From assembly GCF_001421415.1 (NCBI RefSeq), contig NZ_LMKH01000036.1, positions 134,611 to 198,610 on the forward strand: DNA of 64,000 bases, given 5' to 3'. This stretch comes from Sphingomonas sp. Leaf208 (lineage in GTDB: Bacteria > Pseudomonadota > Alphaproteobacteria > Sphingomonadales > Sphingomonadaceae). Made by a program: the position numbers and the translations under genes. Of this stretch, positions 8,007 to 15,821 are shown in pieces (the stretch's first letter is position 1; each line of letters opens with the position of its first letter). Below the pieces are notes generated by a model, which saw only the letters and a list, made by a program, of their open reading frames with translations, was not told the DNA's origin and did no database searches.

Positions 8007-8813
8007 ATGACGCTACCGACGCCCCCCCCCCTCCACGCCACGATCCTGCTCGCCAAGGACCAGACAGGCCGCGTCGGCGCCGACCGGATCGCGCTGCTCC
8101 GCGCGATCCGCGATGGCGGCTCGATTACCAGCGCGGCGAAGGTCGTGGGGCTGAGCTACAAGGCGGCATGGGACGCGGTGCAGGTGATGAACAATCTGTT
8201 CGACCGCCCGCTCGTGCTCCCCGCAGCGGGCGGCAAGGACGGTGGCGCGAGCCCGATCACCGAGGCGGGCGTGGCCGTGCTCGACGGTTATGCGGTCGCC
8301 GAGGCCGAGCTCGCCAGCGCGATGGCGCGGATCGAGGCTAGCGTGTCGAACGGGCTGTCGCTGAAGCCGCTGCTATGGGGAATCGGAATGAAGACGAGCG
8401 CACGCAACGTGTTGCGCGGCACTGTGTCGCGCGTGACGCCGGGGACGATCGATGCCGAGGTTACGCTGGCGGTGGCGGATGGCGTCGAGATCGTCGCGAC
8501 GATCACGCGCGGCAGCGCCGAGGATCTAGGACTAGTGCCGGACGCGACCGCGCTGGCGCTGATCAAGTCGAGCTTCGTTATCCTCGCACGCGGCCACGAG
8601 AGCCTGCGGACGTCGGCCCGCAACACGCTGGCGGGGACCGTTATCGCGCGCGAGGATGGCGCGATCTCGAGCGAAGTGACGCTGGAACTGACGCTCGGCA
8701 AAACGCTGACCGCGACGTTGACCAAGGAGAGTGCGGAGGCGCTCGACCTGCAGATCGGCACGCGCGCACTGGCGTTGATCAAGGCGAGCCACGTGATCCT
8801 GGCGGTCGAGTAA
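8007..8813 (+). CDS. modE: ModE-type molybdenum-dependent transcriptional regulator
   Basis: A 268-residue homologue of E. coli ModE (262 residues) with both parts present. The N-terminal winged helix contains RIALLRAIRDGGSITSAAK and the diagnostic GLSYKAAWDAVQVMN, followed by a GGKDGGAS turn. The C-terminal half holds two tandem TOBE/Mop domains, each starting with a SARN motif (TSARNVLRGTV and TSARNTLAGTV), which bind molybdate. On binding molybdate such proteins repress uptake genes. It lies 13 bp after the receptor gene with a GAGGGGG ribosome site, so the two are one operon and ModE would also control its own expression through the box at 5507. Confidence 0.9.
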   Translation: MTLPTPPPLHATILLAKDQTGRVGADRIALLRAIRDGGSITSAAKVVGLSYKAAWDAVQVMNNLFDRPLVLPAAGGKDGGASPITEAGVAVLDGYAVAEAELASAMARIEASVSNGLSLKPLLWGIGMKTSARNVLRGTVSRVTPGTIDAEVTLAVADGVEIVATITRGSAEDLGLVPDATALALIKSSFVILARGHESLRTSARNTLAGTVIAREDGAISSEVTLELTLGKTLTATLTKESAEALDLQIGTRALALIKASHVILAVE

Positions 8814-8830
8814 GACCTCTCCGTCGAGCG

Positions 8831-8940
8831 GCACCACCCCGGCGGAGGCCGGGGCCCAGTTGGGAGACGCCGCCAACTACCCACTGCCCTCCGTTACCTC
8901 GGCCTTGCCGACTGGGCCCCGGCCTCCGCCGGGGTGGTGC
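8831..8940. repeat. REPIN-like inverted repeat, family A (copy 2)
   Basis: Inverted arms GCACCACCCCGGCGGAGGCC and the complement ending GGGGTGGTGC, with a core of about 45 bp. It lies 17 bp downstream of modE and probably separates that transcript from the marR operon. Confidence 0.9.
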
Positions 8941-8989
8941 CATTAGCGGGGACCCGTTTCTAACATTTCCGTCATAAACCGATTCCGCA

Positions 8990-9017
8990 TTGCAGCACAC
9001 GCGATCGTCATTACTTA
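8990..9017 (+). promoter_or_regulatory. Candidate marR promoter
   Basis: TTGCAG (8990-8995), a 16-bp gap and TACTTA (9012-9017) resemble -35 and -10 hexamers. Initiation about 7 bp later would fall on the A of the marR ATG, and no Shine-Dalgarno sequence precedes that ATG, so the message may be leaderless. Confidence 0.4.
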
Positions 9018-9026
9018 GCACGCTAA
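9015..9026. promoter_or_regulatory. MarR/SlyA-type operator
   Basis: Perfect palindrome TTAGC-AC-GCTAA. It has the form of the known SlyA/MarR-family operator (TTAGCAAGCTAA type). It overlaps the predicted -10 element and the first base of the marR start codon, a position where binding would block transcription of the efflux operon. Confidence 0.6.
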
Positions 9027-9478
9027 TGACTTCCCCCCGCGCCATCCTCGAGTCGTCCTACGCTCGCACCCTCCTGCCGCTCGCAAGAATGTGGCGGCGG
9101 GCGGCCGATCGGGCGTTGCGTGACATGAACGTATCGGCGTCGACCGGCTGGGCGCTCGTCCAGGTCGGGAGGCTCGGCGACGACGTGCGCCAAACCGACC
9201 TCGCGCAGCAACTCGACGTGACGCAGGCGTCGCTGGTGCGCTCGATCGATCAGATGTCGGCGGCCAACCTCGTCGAGCGTCGCCGCGACCCCGCCGACGC
9301 ACGCGTCAGCCGTATTCGCCTGACCGATCACGGCCGCGCGCTCGTCACCACGATCGAGGCGAAGTTCGCCAGCCTGCGCGCGGGGATGCTCGACGACGTG
9401 TCCGACCACGATCTCGCCACCGCGTTGCACGTCGCGGAGCGGCTCGGGGCACGGTTCACCGCGGATCACGCCCGATGA
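9026..9478 (+). CDS. MarR-family transcriptional regulator of an efflux operon
   Basis: A 150-residue winged-helix regulator. The DNA-binding core reads QTDLAQQLDVTQASLVRSIDQM, followed by the MarR wing signature LVERRRDPADARVSRIRLTDHG. Family members are dimeric repressors released by phenolic or other small ligands. The gene is first in a six-gene operon for an FUSC/HlyD/NodT/MFS export system, ending 10 bp before the FUSC gene, so it most likely represses that operon and itself through the operator at 9015. The ATG at 9026 is chosen because the only upstream alternative, a TTG at 8990, lies within the promoter-like sequence. Confidence 0.88.
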   Translation: MTSPRAILESSYARTLLPLARMWRRAADRALRDMNVSASTGWALVQVGRLGDDVRQTDLAQQLDVTQASLVRSIDQMSAANLVERRRDPADARVSRIRLTDHGRALVTTIEAKFASLRAGMLDDVSDHDLATALHVAERLGARFTADHAR

Positions 9479-9488
9479 GCCCGGCACG

Positions 9489-11531
9489 ATGAACCTCACC
9501 CGGTTCGGCGGAAAGGAAGCGCTCTTCTCGGTCAAATGCCTGATCGCGGCGTTCCTGGCCTATTACATCGCGCTCAGGATCGGTCTGACGCGTCCCTATT
9601 GGGCGGTGACGACGTCGTACATTGTCGCGCAGCCGCTGGCAGGCGCGGTGCTCTCGAAGGCGGTGTTCCGCGTCGCCGGCACGGTACTCGGCGCGGCCGC
9701 CGCGGTGGTGCTGGTGCCGAACCTGGTCAACGCGCCCGAGCTTCTCTCGCTCGGCCTGGCGCTGTGGCTCGGTCTGTGCCTGTACATCTCGCTGCTCGAT
9801 CGGACGCCGCGCGCGTACCTGTTCCTGCTGGCGGGCTACACGGCCAGCATCATCGGGTTTCCGTCGGTCACGACTCCGGGTGCGGTGTTCACGATCGCCG
9901 CGTTGCGCGTGCAGGAGATCACGATCGGCATCTTGTGCGGGAGCCTGATCCACGGCTTCGTCTTCCCACAGACCGTGACCGCGACGCTGCTCGCGCGGAT
10001 CGACGCGATTCTGGCCGATGCCGAGCGCTGGTCGCGGGATTCGCTGGCGGGGGCATCCGATGCCGCGCTCGACCGCGATCGTCGTCGCCTCGCGCTCGAT
10101 ATCAACGAGCTTCACCAGCTGTCGATTCACCTGCCGTTCGACACTGCGCGCCTGCTTCCCCGCACGCGGACCCTGCGCGCGCTCCAGGCCGAACTGTCGA
10201 TGCTGCTGCCCCTGGCGAGCGCGGTCGACGACCGGATCGTCGAGCTGAAGCGCGGCGCCGATGCGCCCCGCCCCGAAGCGCTCGCGCTGATCGAGGATGT
10301 CCGCGAATGGCTGCGCGATCCGCCGCCCGTGGCGGAGCGTGGTCCGACCGCAGATGCCTTGATCGAACGCGCCCGCGTCCTTGAGCCGGTGGTGGGCGAC
10401 ACGCTGATCTGGCGCGATGCGTTGCGGCTCAGCCTGCTGGCGCGGCTCGGCGAACTGGTCGACGCGCACCGTAACGCGCGCGACCTGCGCGACCAGATGC
10501 GCTCGCCGTCGCGCGCACCGGTCACGCCTGCGGTCGCACGGCTGCTCGCGCGGATCGCCAAGCGACCACTCCACCGCGACCGGGGTATCGCACTCCGCGC
10601 CGCCGCCGGCACCGTCGCGACCATCCTGCTCGGCTGCGTCTTCTGGATCGGTACGGGCTGGTCGGACGGGGCGGGCGCGGTGCTGATCGCGGGCGTGTGC
10701 TGCGCGCTGTTCGGCAACAGCGATGATCCCGCACCATCGATACTGGCGTTCTTCTACGGCACCATCATCGGGCTAGTCATATCCGCCGTCTACGCCTTCG
10801 CCATCCTGCCGCGCGTGACCGATTTCGTGACGCTCGCCGCCGTGCTTGCACCGCCGATGCTGATCGGAGGGATGTTTCTCGCCCGACCGGCGACCTTGCT
10901 GATGACGCTCGGCGGCTTGCTCGGGGCGCTGAACACGGTCGGCCTCAACGACCGGTTCGGCGGCAGCTTCGACGCGTTCCTCAACGGCGGCATCGCGCAG
11001 TTGATCGGCACGTTGTTCGCGGTCGTCACGGTCGGCCTGTTCCAGACGATCGGCGCAGATACCAGCGCACGGCGACTGATCCGCGCAGGCTGGCGCGAAC
11101 TGGCGGCGCGCAGCGACTCGATGAGCCGCCCCGACGCCGCCGGCTGGATCGCGCGGATGCTGGACCGCATCGGCCTGCTCGCCCCGCGCCTCGCGTTGCA
11201 GGGCGAGGATCCGGGCAAGCCGCTGCTCGACGCGCTGACCGACCTGCGCGTCGGCGTCGCGGTCGGCGAACTCAAGCAGTTGCGGATCGATGGCTCGTCC
11301 GACGAGGCCGCGGTGATCACGCCGGTCCTTCGTGGTATCGGCGCGCATTACCGTGCGTTACGTCCGGATGAGCCCGCGCCACCCGAACCCGACCTGCTCG
11401 CCGGAATCGACGCCGCAATGACCGGTTTCGCGACCAGCACGCCCGATCGCCACCGCACCGGCGTACTCGCGCTGACCTCGCTCCGTCGCAACCTGTTCCC
11501 GCAAGCGCCAGCCTACGGAGCACCGGCATGA
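9489..11531 (+). CDS. FUSC family (AaeB-like) inner-membrane efflux protein
   Basis: A 680-residue membrane protein of the FUSC/aromatic acid exporter family. It has two blocks of transmembrane helices (about residues 10-155 and 370-520), each followed by a soluble arginine-rich helical segment, the arrangement of AaeB and related pumps. The N-terminal AYYIALRIGLTRPYWAVTT stretch is characteristic, with the RPYW tetrad found in the family. With the DUF1656 and HlyD genes directly behind, it matches the aaeXAB layout, which exports hydroxylated aromatic acids. Substrate here is unknown. Its stop overlaps the start of the DUF1656 gene by 4 bp. Confidence 0.88.
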   Translation: MNLTRFGGKEALFSVKCLIAAFLAYYIALRIGLTRPYWAVTTSYIVAQPLAGAVLSKAVFRVAGTVLGAAAAVVLVPNLVNAPELLSLGLALWLGLCLYISLLDRTPRAYLFLLAGYTASIIGFPSVTTPGAVFTIAALRVQEITIGILCGSLIHGFVFPQTVTATLLARIDAILADAERWSRDSLAGASDAALDRDRRRLALDINELHQLSIHLPFDTARLLPRTRTLRALQAELSMLLPLASAVDDRIVELKRGADAPRPEALALIEDVREWLRDPPPVAERGPTADALIERARVLEPVVGDTLIWRDALRLSLLARLGELVDAHRNARDLRDQMRSPSRAPVTPAVARLLARIAKRPLHRDRGIALRAAAGTVATILLGCVFWIGTGWSDGAGAVLIAGVCCALFGNSDDPAPSILAFFYGTIIGLVISAVYAFAILPRVTDFVTLAAVLAPPMLIGGMFLARPATLLMTLGGLLGALNTVGLNDRFGGSFDAFLNGGIAQLIGTLFAVVTVGLFQTIGADTSARRLIRAGWRELAARSDSMSRPDAAGWIARMLDRIGLLAPRLALQGEDPGKPLLDALTDLRVGVAVGELKQLRIDGSSDEAAVITPVLRGIGAHYRALRPDEPAPPEPDLLAGIDAAMTGFATSTPDRHRTGVLALTSLRRNLFPQAPAYGAPA

Positions 11532-11734
11532 CCGGCGAAATCTCGATCGGCGGCGTCTATCTGCCGAGCATCCTGCTGCTCGCCGTCGCCGCCGTCATCC
11601 TGACCGGCATCGCCACTCGGTTGCTCGCGTTTGCCGGCGCCTACCGCGTGGTGACGTATCGACCGCTCGTCGACCTCGCGCTGTTCATCCTCATCCTCGG
11701 GCTGCTCGCCCTGCTGACCGGACCTTCCGCATGA
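11528..11734 (+). CDS. DUF1656 small inner-membrane protein (AaeX-like)
   Basis: A 68-residue protein with two predicted transmembrane helices (about residues 12-32 and 45-65) separated by a short basic loop, matching the DUF1656/AaeX family. AaeX homologues are always found next to the AaeA-type adaptor and FUSC pump, though their role is not established. It overlaps its neighbours by 4 bp on both sides, which implies translational coupling. Confidence 0.85.
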   Translation: MTGEISIGGVYLPSILLLAVAAVILTGIATRLLAFAGAYRVVTYRPLVDLALFILILGLLALLTGPSA

Positions 11735-12633
11735 TCTCTTCCCGCCTCAAGTCGCTGTTCGCCCCGCTGGGTCGCTCGGCCGTCACGCTGATCATCGTCG
11801 CGCTCGCGGTGCTGGTCGCGCTGTGGCTGTGGAAACGGTACGAGACCGATCCGTGGACGCGCGACGGGCATATCCGCGCCGACATCGTCCGCGTGACGCC
11901 CGATGTCGCCGGTCTCGTCACGCAGGTCGCGGTGCACGACAACCAGGCGGTAAAGCCCGGCGACGTGCTGTTCGTGGTCGATCGCCCGCGCTTCCAGTTG
12001 ACACTGGCGCAGTCCGACGCGTCGATCGCGAGCGCCCGCGCCACGCTGTTGCAGGCACGACGCGAGGCACAGCGCGACCTGGCGCTCGGCGATCTGGTCG
12101 CGAAAGAAACGCACGAGCAGAACGTCGCCCGCGTCGCCACAGCGTCGGCGGCACTGGCGCAGGCGCAGAGCGCACGCTCGACTGCGGCGCTGAACCTAGC
12201 GCGGACGACGGTGCGCGCAACGGTGCACGGGATCGTCACCAACCTCGACCTCCACCCCGGCGACTATATCGCGACGGGCGCACAGGCGATGGCGCTGGTC
12301 GACACCGACTCACTCCGCATCGAGGGCTATTTCGAAGAGACCAAGCTTGGCAGCATCCGGGTCGGCGATCCGGTCGTCGTCCACCTGATGGGCGAACCGC
12401 AGGCGCTCCACGGCCGCGTCGACAGCATCGCGGCGGGAATCAACGACAGCGAGCGAACCAACACGACGAACCTGCTGCCGAACGTGAACCCGACCTTCAA
12501 CTGGGTGCGACTGGCGCAGCGTATCCCGGTGCGGGTGAAGCTGACCAGCGTGCCGAAGGGGACGCAGTTGATCGTGGGCCGTACCGCAACGGTGACGGTG
12601 GTGCCGCGCGCTACTCCGGGGACGACAGCATGA
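11731..12633 (+). CDS. HlyD-family periplasmic adaptor (AaeA-like membrane fusion protein)
   Basis: A 300-residue membrane fusion protein linking an inner-membrane pump to the outer-membrane channel. One N-terminal transmembrane helix (about 18-34) is followed by the typical DPWTRDGHIRADIVRVTPDV start of the barrel/lipoyl region, a short coiled-coil hairpin (about 90-150), the second lipoyl half (VRATVHGIVTNLDLHPGDYI) and a C-terminal beta-barrel. Its size and short hairpin fit the AaeA/EmrA-like branch. It lies between DUF1656 and the NodT gene with 4-bp overlaps, so one operon supplies all components of a tripartite exporter. Confidence 0.9.
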   Translation: MISSRLKSLFAPLGRSAVTLIIVALAVLVALWLWKRYETDPWTRDGHIRADIVRVTPDVAGLVTQVAVHDNQAVKPGDVLFVVDRPRFQLTLAQSDASIASARATLLQARREAQRDLALGDLVAKETHEQNVARVATASAALAQAQSARSTAALNLARTTVRATVHGIVTNLDLHPGDYIATGAQAMALVDTDSLRIEGYFEETKLGSIRVGDPVVVHLMGEPQALHGRVDSIAAGINDSERTNTTNLLPNVNPTFNWVRLAQRIPVRVKLTSVPKGTQLIVGRTATVTVVPRATPGTTA

Positions 12634-14189
12634 TGTTCGGTCGCCATCTCACGTCGCTTAGAAACGCCCCTTCTTCCCCCCTCCCTGAAAGGGAGGGGCC
12701 GGGGGTGGGTAGGCTTCTACAAATCCGTACCGATGTGCCACAAGCCGGCCTACCCACCCCCAACCCCTCCCTTTCAGGGAGGGGGGCGGTTGCGTCCGTC
12801 GCTGCCCTTGTAGCTTCCACACTGCTAGCCGCCTGCACGACCGCCGGCCCAAACTACGCGCTCCCCAAGTCCGCAGTCGTCAACCGCCCCTCCGCCAAAG
12901 GCAGTTTCGACAGCGGCCACGAGAAGGCGTTCGCCGACACCCCGCTCCCCGACCATTGGTGGCAACTCTACGGTGACCCCCGCCTCGACGCGTTCGTCAC
13001 CGAAGCGCTCGCCGCCAACACCGATCTCCGCGCCGCCGACGCCAACCTGCGTCGCGCCGATGCCGTGGTCGCCGAAGTCGCCGCGGGCCGTACGCTATCG
13101 ACCGTTCTCGGCGGCGGCACCTCGCTCGATCGCCCCTACACGACCGGCGGCAATCTCCCCGGCACGCTCGACTACAACCTCGGCATCACGCTCGCCTACC
13201 CGCTCGATCTGTCCGGCCGCATCCGCCGCGCGATCGAGGCGGCTCAAGGCGATGCCGAGGCGGTTGCCGCCGCCCGCGACAACGTCCGCGTGACCGTCGC
13301 CGCGGAGACCGCGCGGAGCTACGCCACCGCCTGCACCGCGAACTCGGTGCTGGCCGCGAACAACCGTATCCTAGCGCTGCAACGCCAGACGCTGAACGTG
13401 ACGCAGCGCCTGCAACGTGGCGGCCGCGGCACCGCGTTCGACGTAACGCGCGCAAGAACCGCAGTCGACCAAAGCGAAGCGCTGATCCCCTCGCAGGTCG
13501 CGACACGAACCGCCGCGCTGTACCGGTTGGCGACGTTGATGGGCCGCGCCCCCGCCGATTTCCCAAAGGACGTCGCGACGTGCGCGCGGCCACCCGCGCT
13601 CACCCGTCCGCTGCCGATCGGCGACGGGACCGCGTTGATCCTGCGCCGCCCCGATATCCGCCAGGCCGAACGGTCGCTCGCCGCCGCCACTGCGCGGATC
13701 GGCGTGGCGACCGCCAACCTCTATCCGCAGGTCAGCCTCGGCGGCTCGGCCGGGTTCACCGGGCCGGTGTCGTCGCTCGGCTCGACCAACGCATTCCATC
13801 TCGGGCTCGGGCCGCTGATCAGCTGGAGCTTCCCTAACTGCCCGGTTATCCGCGCGCAGATCGCTCAGGCCGGCGCCACCGCGGACCAGGCACTGGCACA
13901 GTTCGATTCGACCACACTCGAAGCGCTTCGCCAGACCGAGACCGCCCTCTCCGCTTACGCCCGCGAAGGCGACCGCAACGCAGCGCTGCGCCGCGCGCAG
14001 TCCAGCGCCGCGCGCGCCGCGGATCAGGCCGGTACGCTCTACCGCTTCGGCCGCACCGACTTCCTCTCGCTGCTGACCGCGCAAGCGGCGCTGACCACCG
14101 CGCAAGCCAACCTCGCCGCGTCCGATGCGCTGCTGGTCGATCGCCAGGTCGACGTCTTCAAGGCGCTCGGCGGGGGGTGGCAGACTTGA
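12630..14189 (+). CDS. NodT-family outer-membrane efflux lipoprotein with a repeat inserted in its leader
   Basis: A 519-residue TolC-like outer-membrane factor (RND/NodT type). After the leader it shows PLPDHWWQLYGDPRLDAFVTE and two outer-membrane efflux repeats, with the usual coiled-coil regions. The lipobox is LLAAC (Cys69). The leader is abnormal: MMFGRHLTSLRNAP is followed by about 38 residues encoded by a family-B REPIN-like repeat (12676-12786), and only then comes the hydrophobic segment and lipobox. The reading frame stays open through the repeat. The ATG at 12630 overlaps the adaptor stop. An internal GTG in the repeat core could also be used. It should form the exit duct for the FUSC and perhaps the MFS pump. 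Confidence 0.87.
   Translation: MMFGRHLTSLRNAPSSPLPEREGPGVGRLLQIRTDVPQAGLPTPNPSLSGRGAVASVAALVASTLLAACTTAGPNYALPKSAVVNRPSAKGSFDSGHEKAFADTPLPDHWWQLYGDPRLDAFVTEALAANTDLRAADANLRRADAVVAEVAAGRTLSTVLGGGTSLDRPYTTGGNLPGTLDYNLGITLAYPLDLSGRIRRAIEAAQGDAEAVAAARDNVRVTVAAETARSYATACTANSVLAANNRILALQRQTLNVTQRLQRGGRGTAFDVTRARTAVDQSEALIPSQVATRTAALYRLATLMGRAPADFPKDVATCARPPALTRPLPIGDGTALILRRPDIRQAERSLAAATARIGVATANLYPQVSLGGSAGFTGPVSSLGSTNAFHLGLGPLISWSFPNCPVIRAQIAQAGATADQALAQFDSTTLEALRQTETALSAYAREGDRNAALRRAQSSAARAADQAGTLYRFGRTDFLSLLTAQAALTTAQANLAASDALLVDRQVDVFKALGGGWQT
12676..12786. repeat. REPIN-like repeat, family B (copy 2), inside a coding sequence
   Basis: The arms CCCTCCCTGAAAGGGAGGGG and complement are the same as at 830 and 15699, but here they lie in frame within the leader of the NodT-type gene. 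The element spans about 111 bp, a multiple of three, and is read as a proline/glycine-rich stretch ending in NPSLSGRGA. Confidence 0.9.
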
Positions 14190-15685
14190 GGCTGCGTCGC
14201 CGCGGGCTGGCGTCGATCAACAGCGAAATCCGCGATGGCATCATGCCCGCCGCCGACACCATCGCGCGCGTCGCCAAGGACCCGAACGCGCTGCCGCACA
14301 CGCCGAGCAACTACCGCGTCACCGCGCTGATCATCGCCTGCGCGCTGTTCATGGAGCAGATGGACTCGACCGTGCTCGCCACCGCGCTGCCGACGATGGC
14401 GCGCGATTTCGGCGTGCCCGCGACCAGCATGAGTTCGGCACTGACGTCGTACCTGCTGGCGCTCGCGATCTTCATTCCCGCCAGCGGGCGCCTCGCCGAC
14501 CGGTTCGGCTCGCGCACGATCTTCCGCGCGGCGATCCTCATCTTCGTCGGCGGATCGATGCTCTGCGGCCAGGCGACCAGCCTGCCGTTCATGATGGGCG
14601 CGCGGTTCCTGCAAGGGCTCGGCGGCGCGATGATGATCCCGATCGGCCGCCTCGTCCTGCTCCGCAGCGTCGCCAAGGAGGACATGGTCCAGGCGATGTC
14701 GTGGCTGATTATGCCCGCGCTGATCGGCCCGATCCTCGGGCCACCGGTCGGCGGCGCGATCGTCACATATCTCGACTGGCGCTGGATCTTCTACCTCAAC
14801 GTGCCGATCGGCCTGCTCGGCGTGATTCTGGTAACGCGTTTCATCGGTGAGGTGCGCGAGGACAAACCCGCGCGGTTCGACGTGCCCGGCTTCATCCTGT
14901 CGGGCGTCTCGCTCGGCTGCCTGTTGTTCGGGTTCGAGATGACCAGCCGCACCGGCGAATTGTCGCGCGCCGTCGTGCTGATCGCGGTCGGGCTCGTCGC
15001 GGGCGTCGCGTACATCCGCCACGCGAAACACCGGAGCGACCCGATCCTCGACCTGTCGCTGATGCGCATCCCCACCTTCCGCCTTTCGGTGATCGGCGGA
15101 TCGCTGACCCGCATCACGCAAGGCGCGCAGCCGTTCCTGCTGCCGATGATGCTCCAATTGGGCTTCGGCATGACCGCGGCGGCCAGCGGCGCGATCACGA
15201 TTGCCGGCGCGATCGGCTCGCTGATGATGAAGAGCCTCGCACCGCGCGTTCTCAGGCGCTTCGGGTTCCGCAACAGCCTGATCGTCGGCGGACTCTGCGC
15301 AAGCTCCGGCTATGCGGTCGCCGGCTTGTTCCGCCCCGACTGGTCGATCCCGGTGATCTTCGGCGTGCTGATGATCTCCGGCTTCTTCATGTCGTTCCAG
15401 TTTTCGGCGTATAACACGATCGCGTATGACGAGATCCCGTCGTCGCGGATGAGCAGCGCGACCAGCTTCTACGCGACGTTCCAGCAACTGATGCTGTCGC
15501 TCGGCATCTGCGTCGGTGCAGCGTCGCTGCATGTCGGGATGCTCGGGACGGGCGCGACCCGGCCGGCGCTGACGGACTTCACCCTGGCGTTCCTGGTGGT
15601 TACCGCGGTGTCGGCGTCGGCAACAATCTGGAACCGACGGTTCGCGGTGGATGCGGGTGCGGAGTTGAGCGGACACCGGGCATAG
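14177..15685 (+). CDS. MFS multidrug transporter, DHA2 (EmrB/QacA) type
   Basis: A major-facilitator drug/proton antiporter with about 14 predicted transmembrane helices. Motifs include FMEQMDSTVLATALPTMARDF in helix 1 (the D-S/T-T-I/V-N/T-A-L-P signature of DHA2 pumps), GRLADRFGSRT (motif A) and GPPVGGAIV (motif C). The 5' end is uncertain: a GTG at 14177 overlaps the NodT stop, a TTG lies at 14186 behind a GGGGGG tract, and an ATG lies at 14243 (480 residues). Being last in the marR operon, it probably shares the adaptor and NodT channel, making an operon with two different inner-membrane pumps. Confidence 0.88.
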   Translation: MADLRLRRRGLASINSEIRDGIMPAADTIARVAKDPNALPHTPSNYRVTALIIACALFMEQMDSTVLATALPTMARDFGVPATSMSSALTSYLLALAIFIPASGRLADRFGSRTIFRAAILIFVGGSMLCGQATSLPFMMGARFLQGLGGAMMIPIGRLVLLRSVAKEDMVQAMSWLIMPALIGPILGPPVGGAIVTYLDWRWIFYLNVPIGLLGVILVTRFIGEVREDKPARFDVPGFILSGVSLGCLLFGFEMTSRTGELSRAVVLIAVGLVAGVAYIRHAKHRSDPILDLSLMRIPTFRLSVIGGSLTRITQGAQPFLLPMMLQLGFGMTAAASGAITIAGAIGSLMMKSLAPRVLRRFGFRNSLIVGGLCASSGYAVAGLFRPDWSIPVIFGVLMISGFFMSFQFSAYNTIAYDEIPSSRMSSATSFYATFQQLMLSLGICVGAASLHVGMLGTGATRPALTDFTLAFLVVTAVSASATIWNRRFAVDAGAELSGHRA

Positions 15686-15698
15686 CAGGACCAACCTG

Positions 15699-15810
15699 CC
15701 CCCCTCCCTGAAAGGGAGGGGTTGGGGGTGGGTAGGCCAGCTTGTGGCGCGACCGTTCGGCGATACGGAAATCGACCCACCCCCGGCCCCTCCCTTCCAG
15801 GGAGGGGGGA
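15699..15810. repeat. REPIN-like inverted repeat, family B (copy 3)
   Basis: Arms CCCTCCCTGAAAGGGAGGGG and a complement with a TTCCAGGG variant. Its core is related to that of the copy at 12676 but reads in the opposite orientation. It sits between the convergent MFS and opgH genes. Confidence 0.88.
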
Positions 15811-15821
15811 AGTATTCGGCG

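Noticed and set aside
8990..9025. TTG at 8990 as start of the marR gene
   Set aside because: It overlaps the promoter-like -35 element and would add residues not seen in the family.
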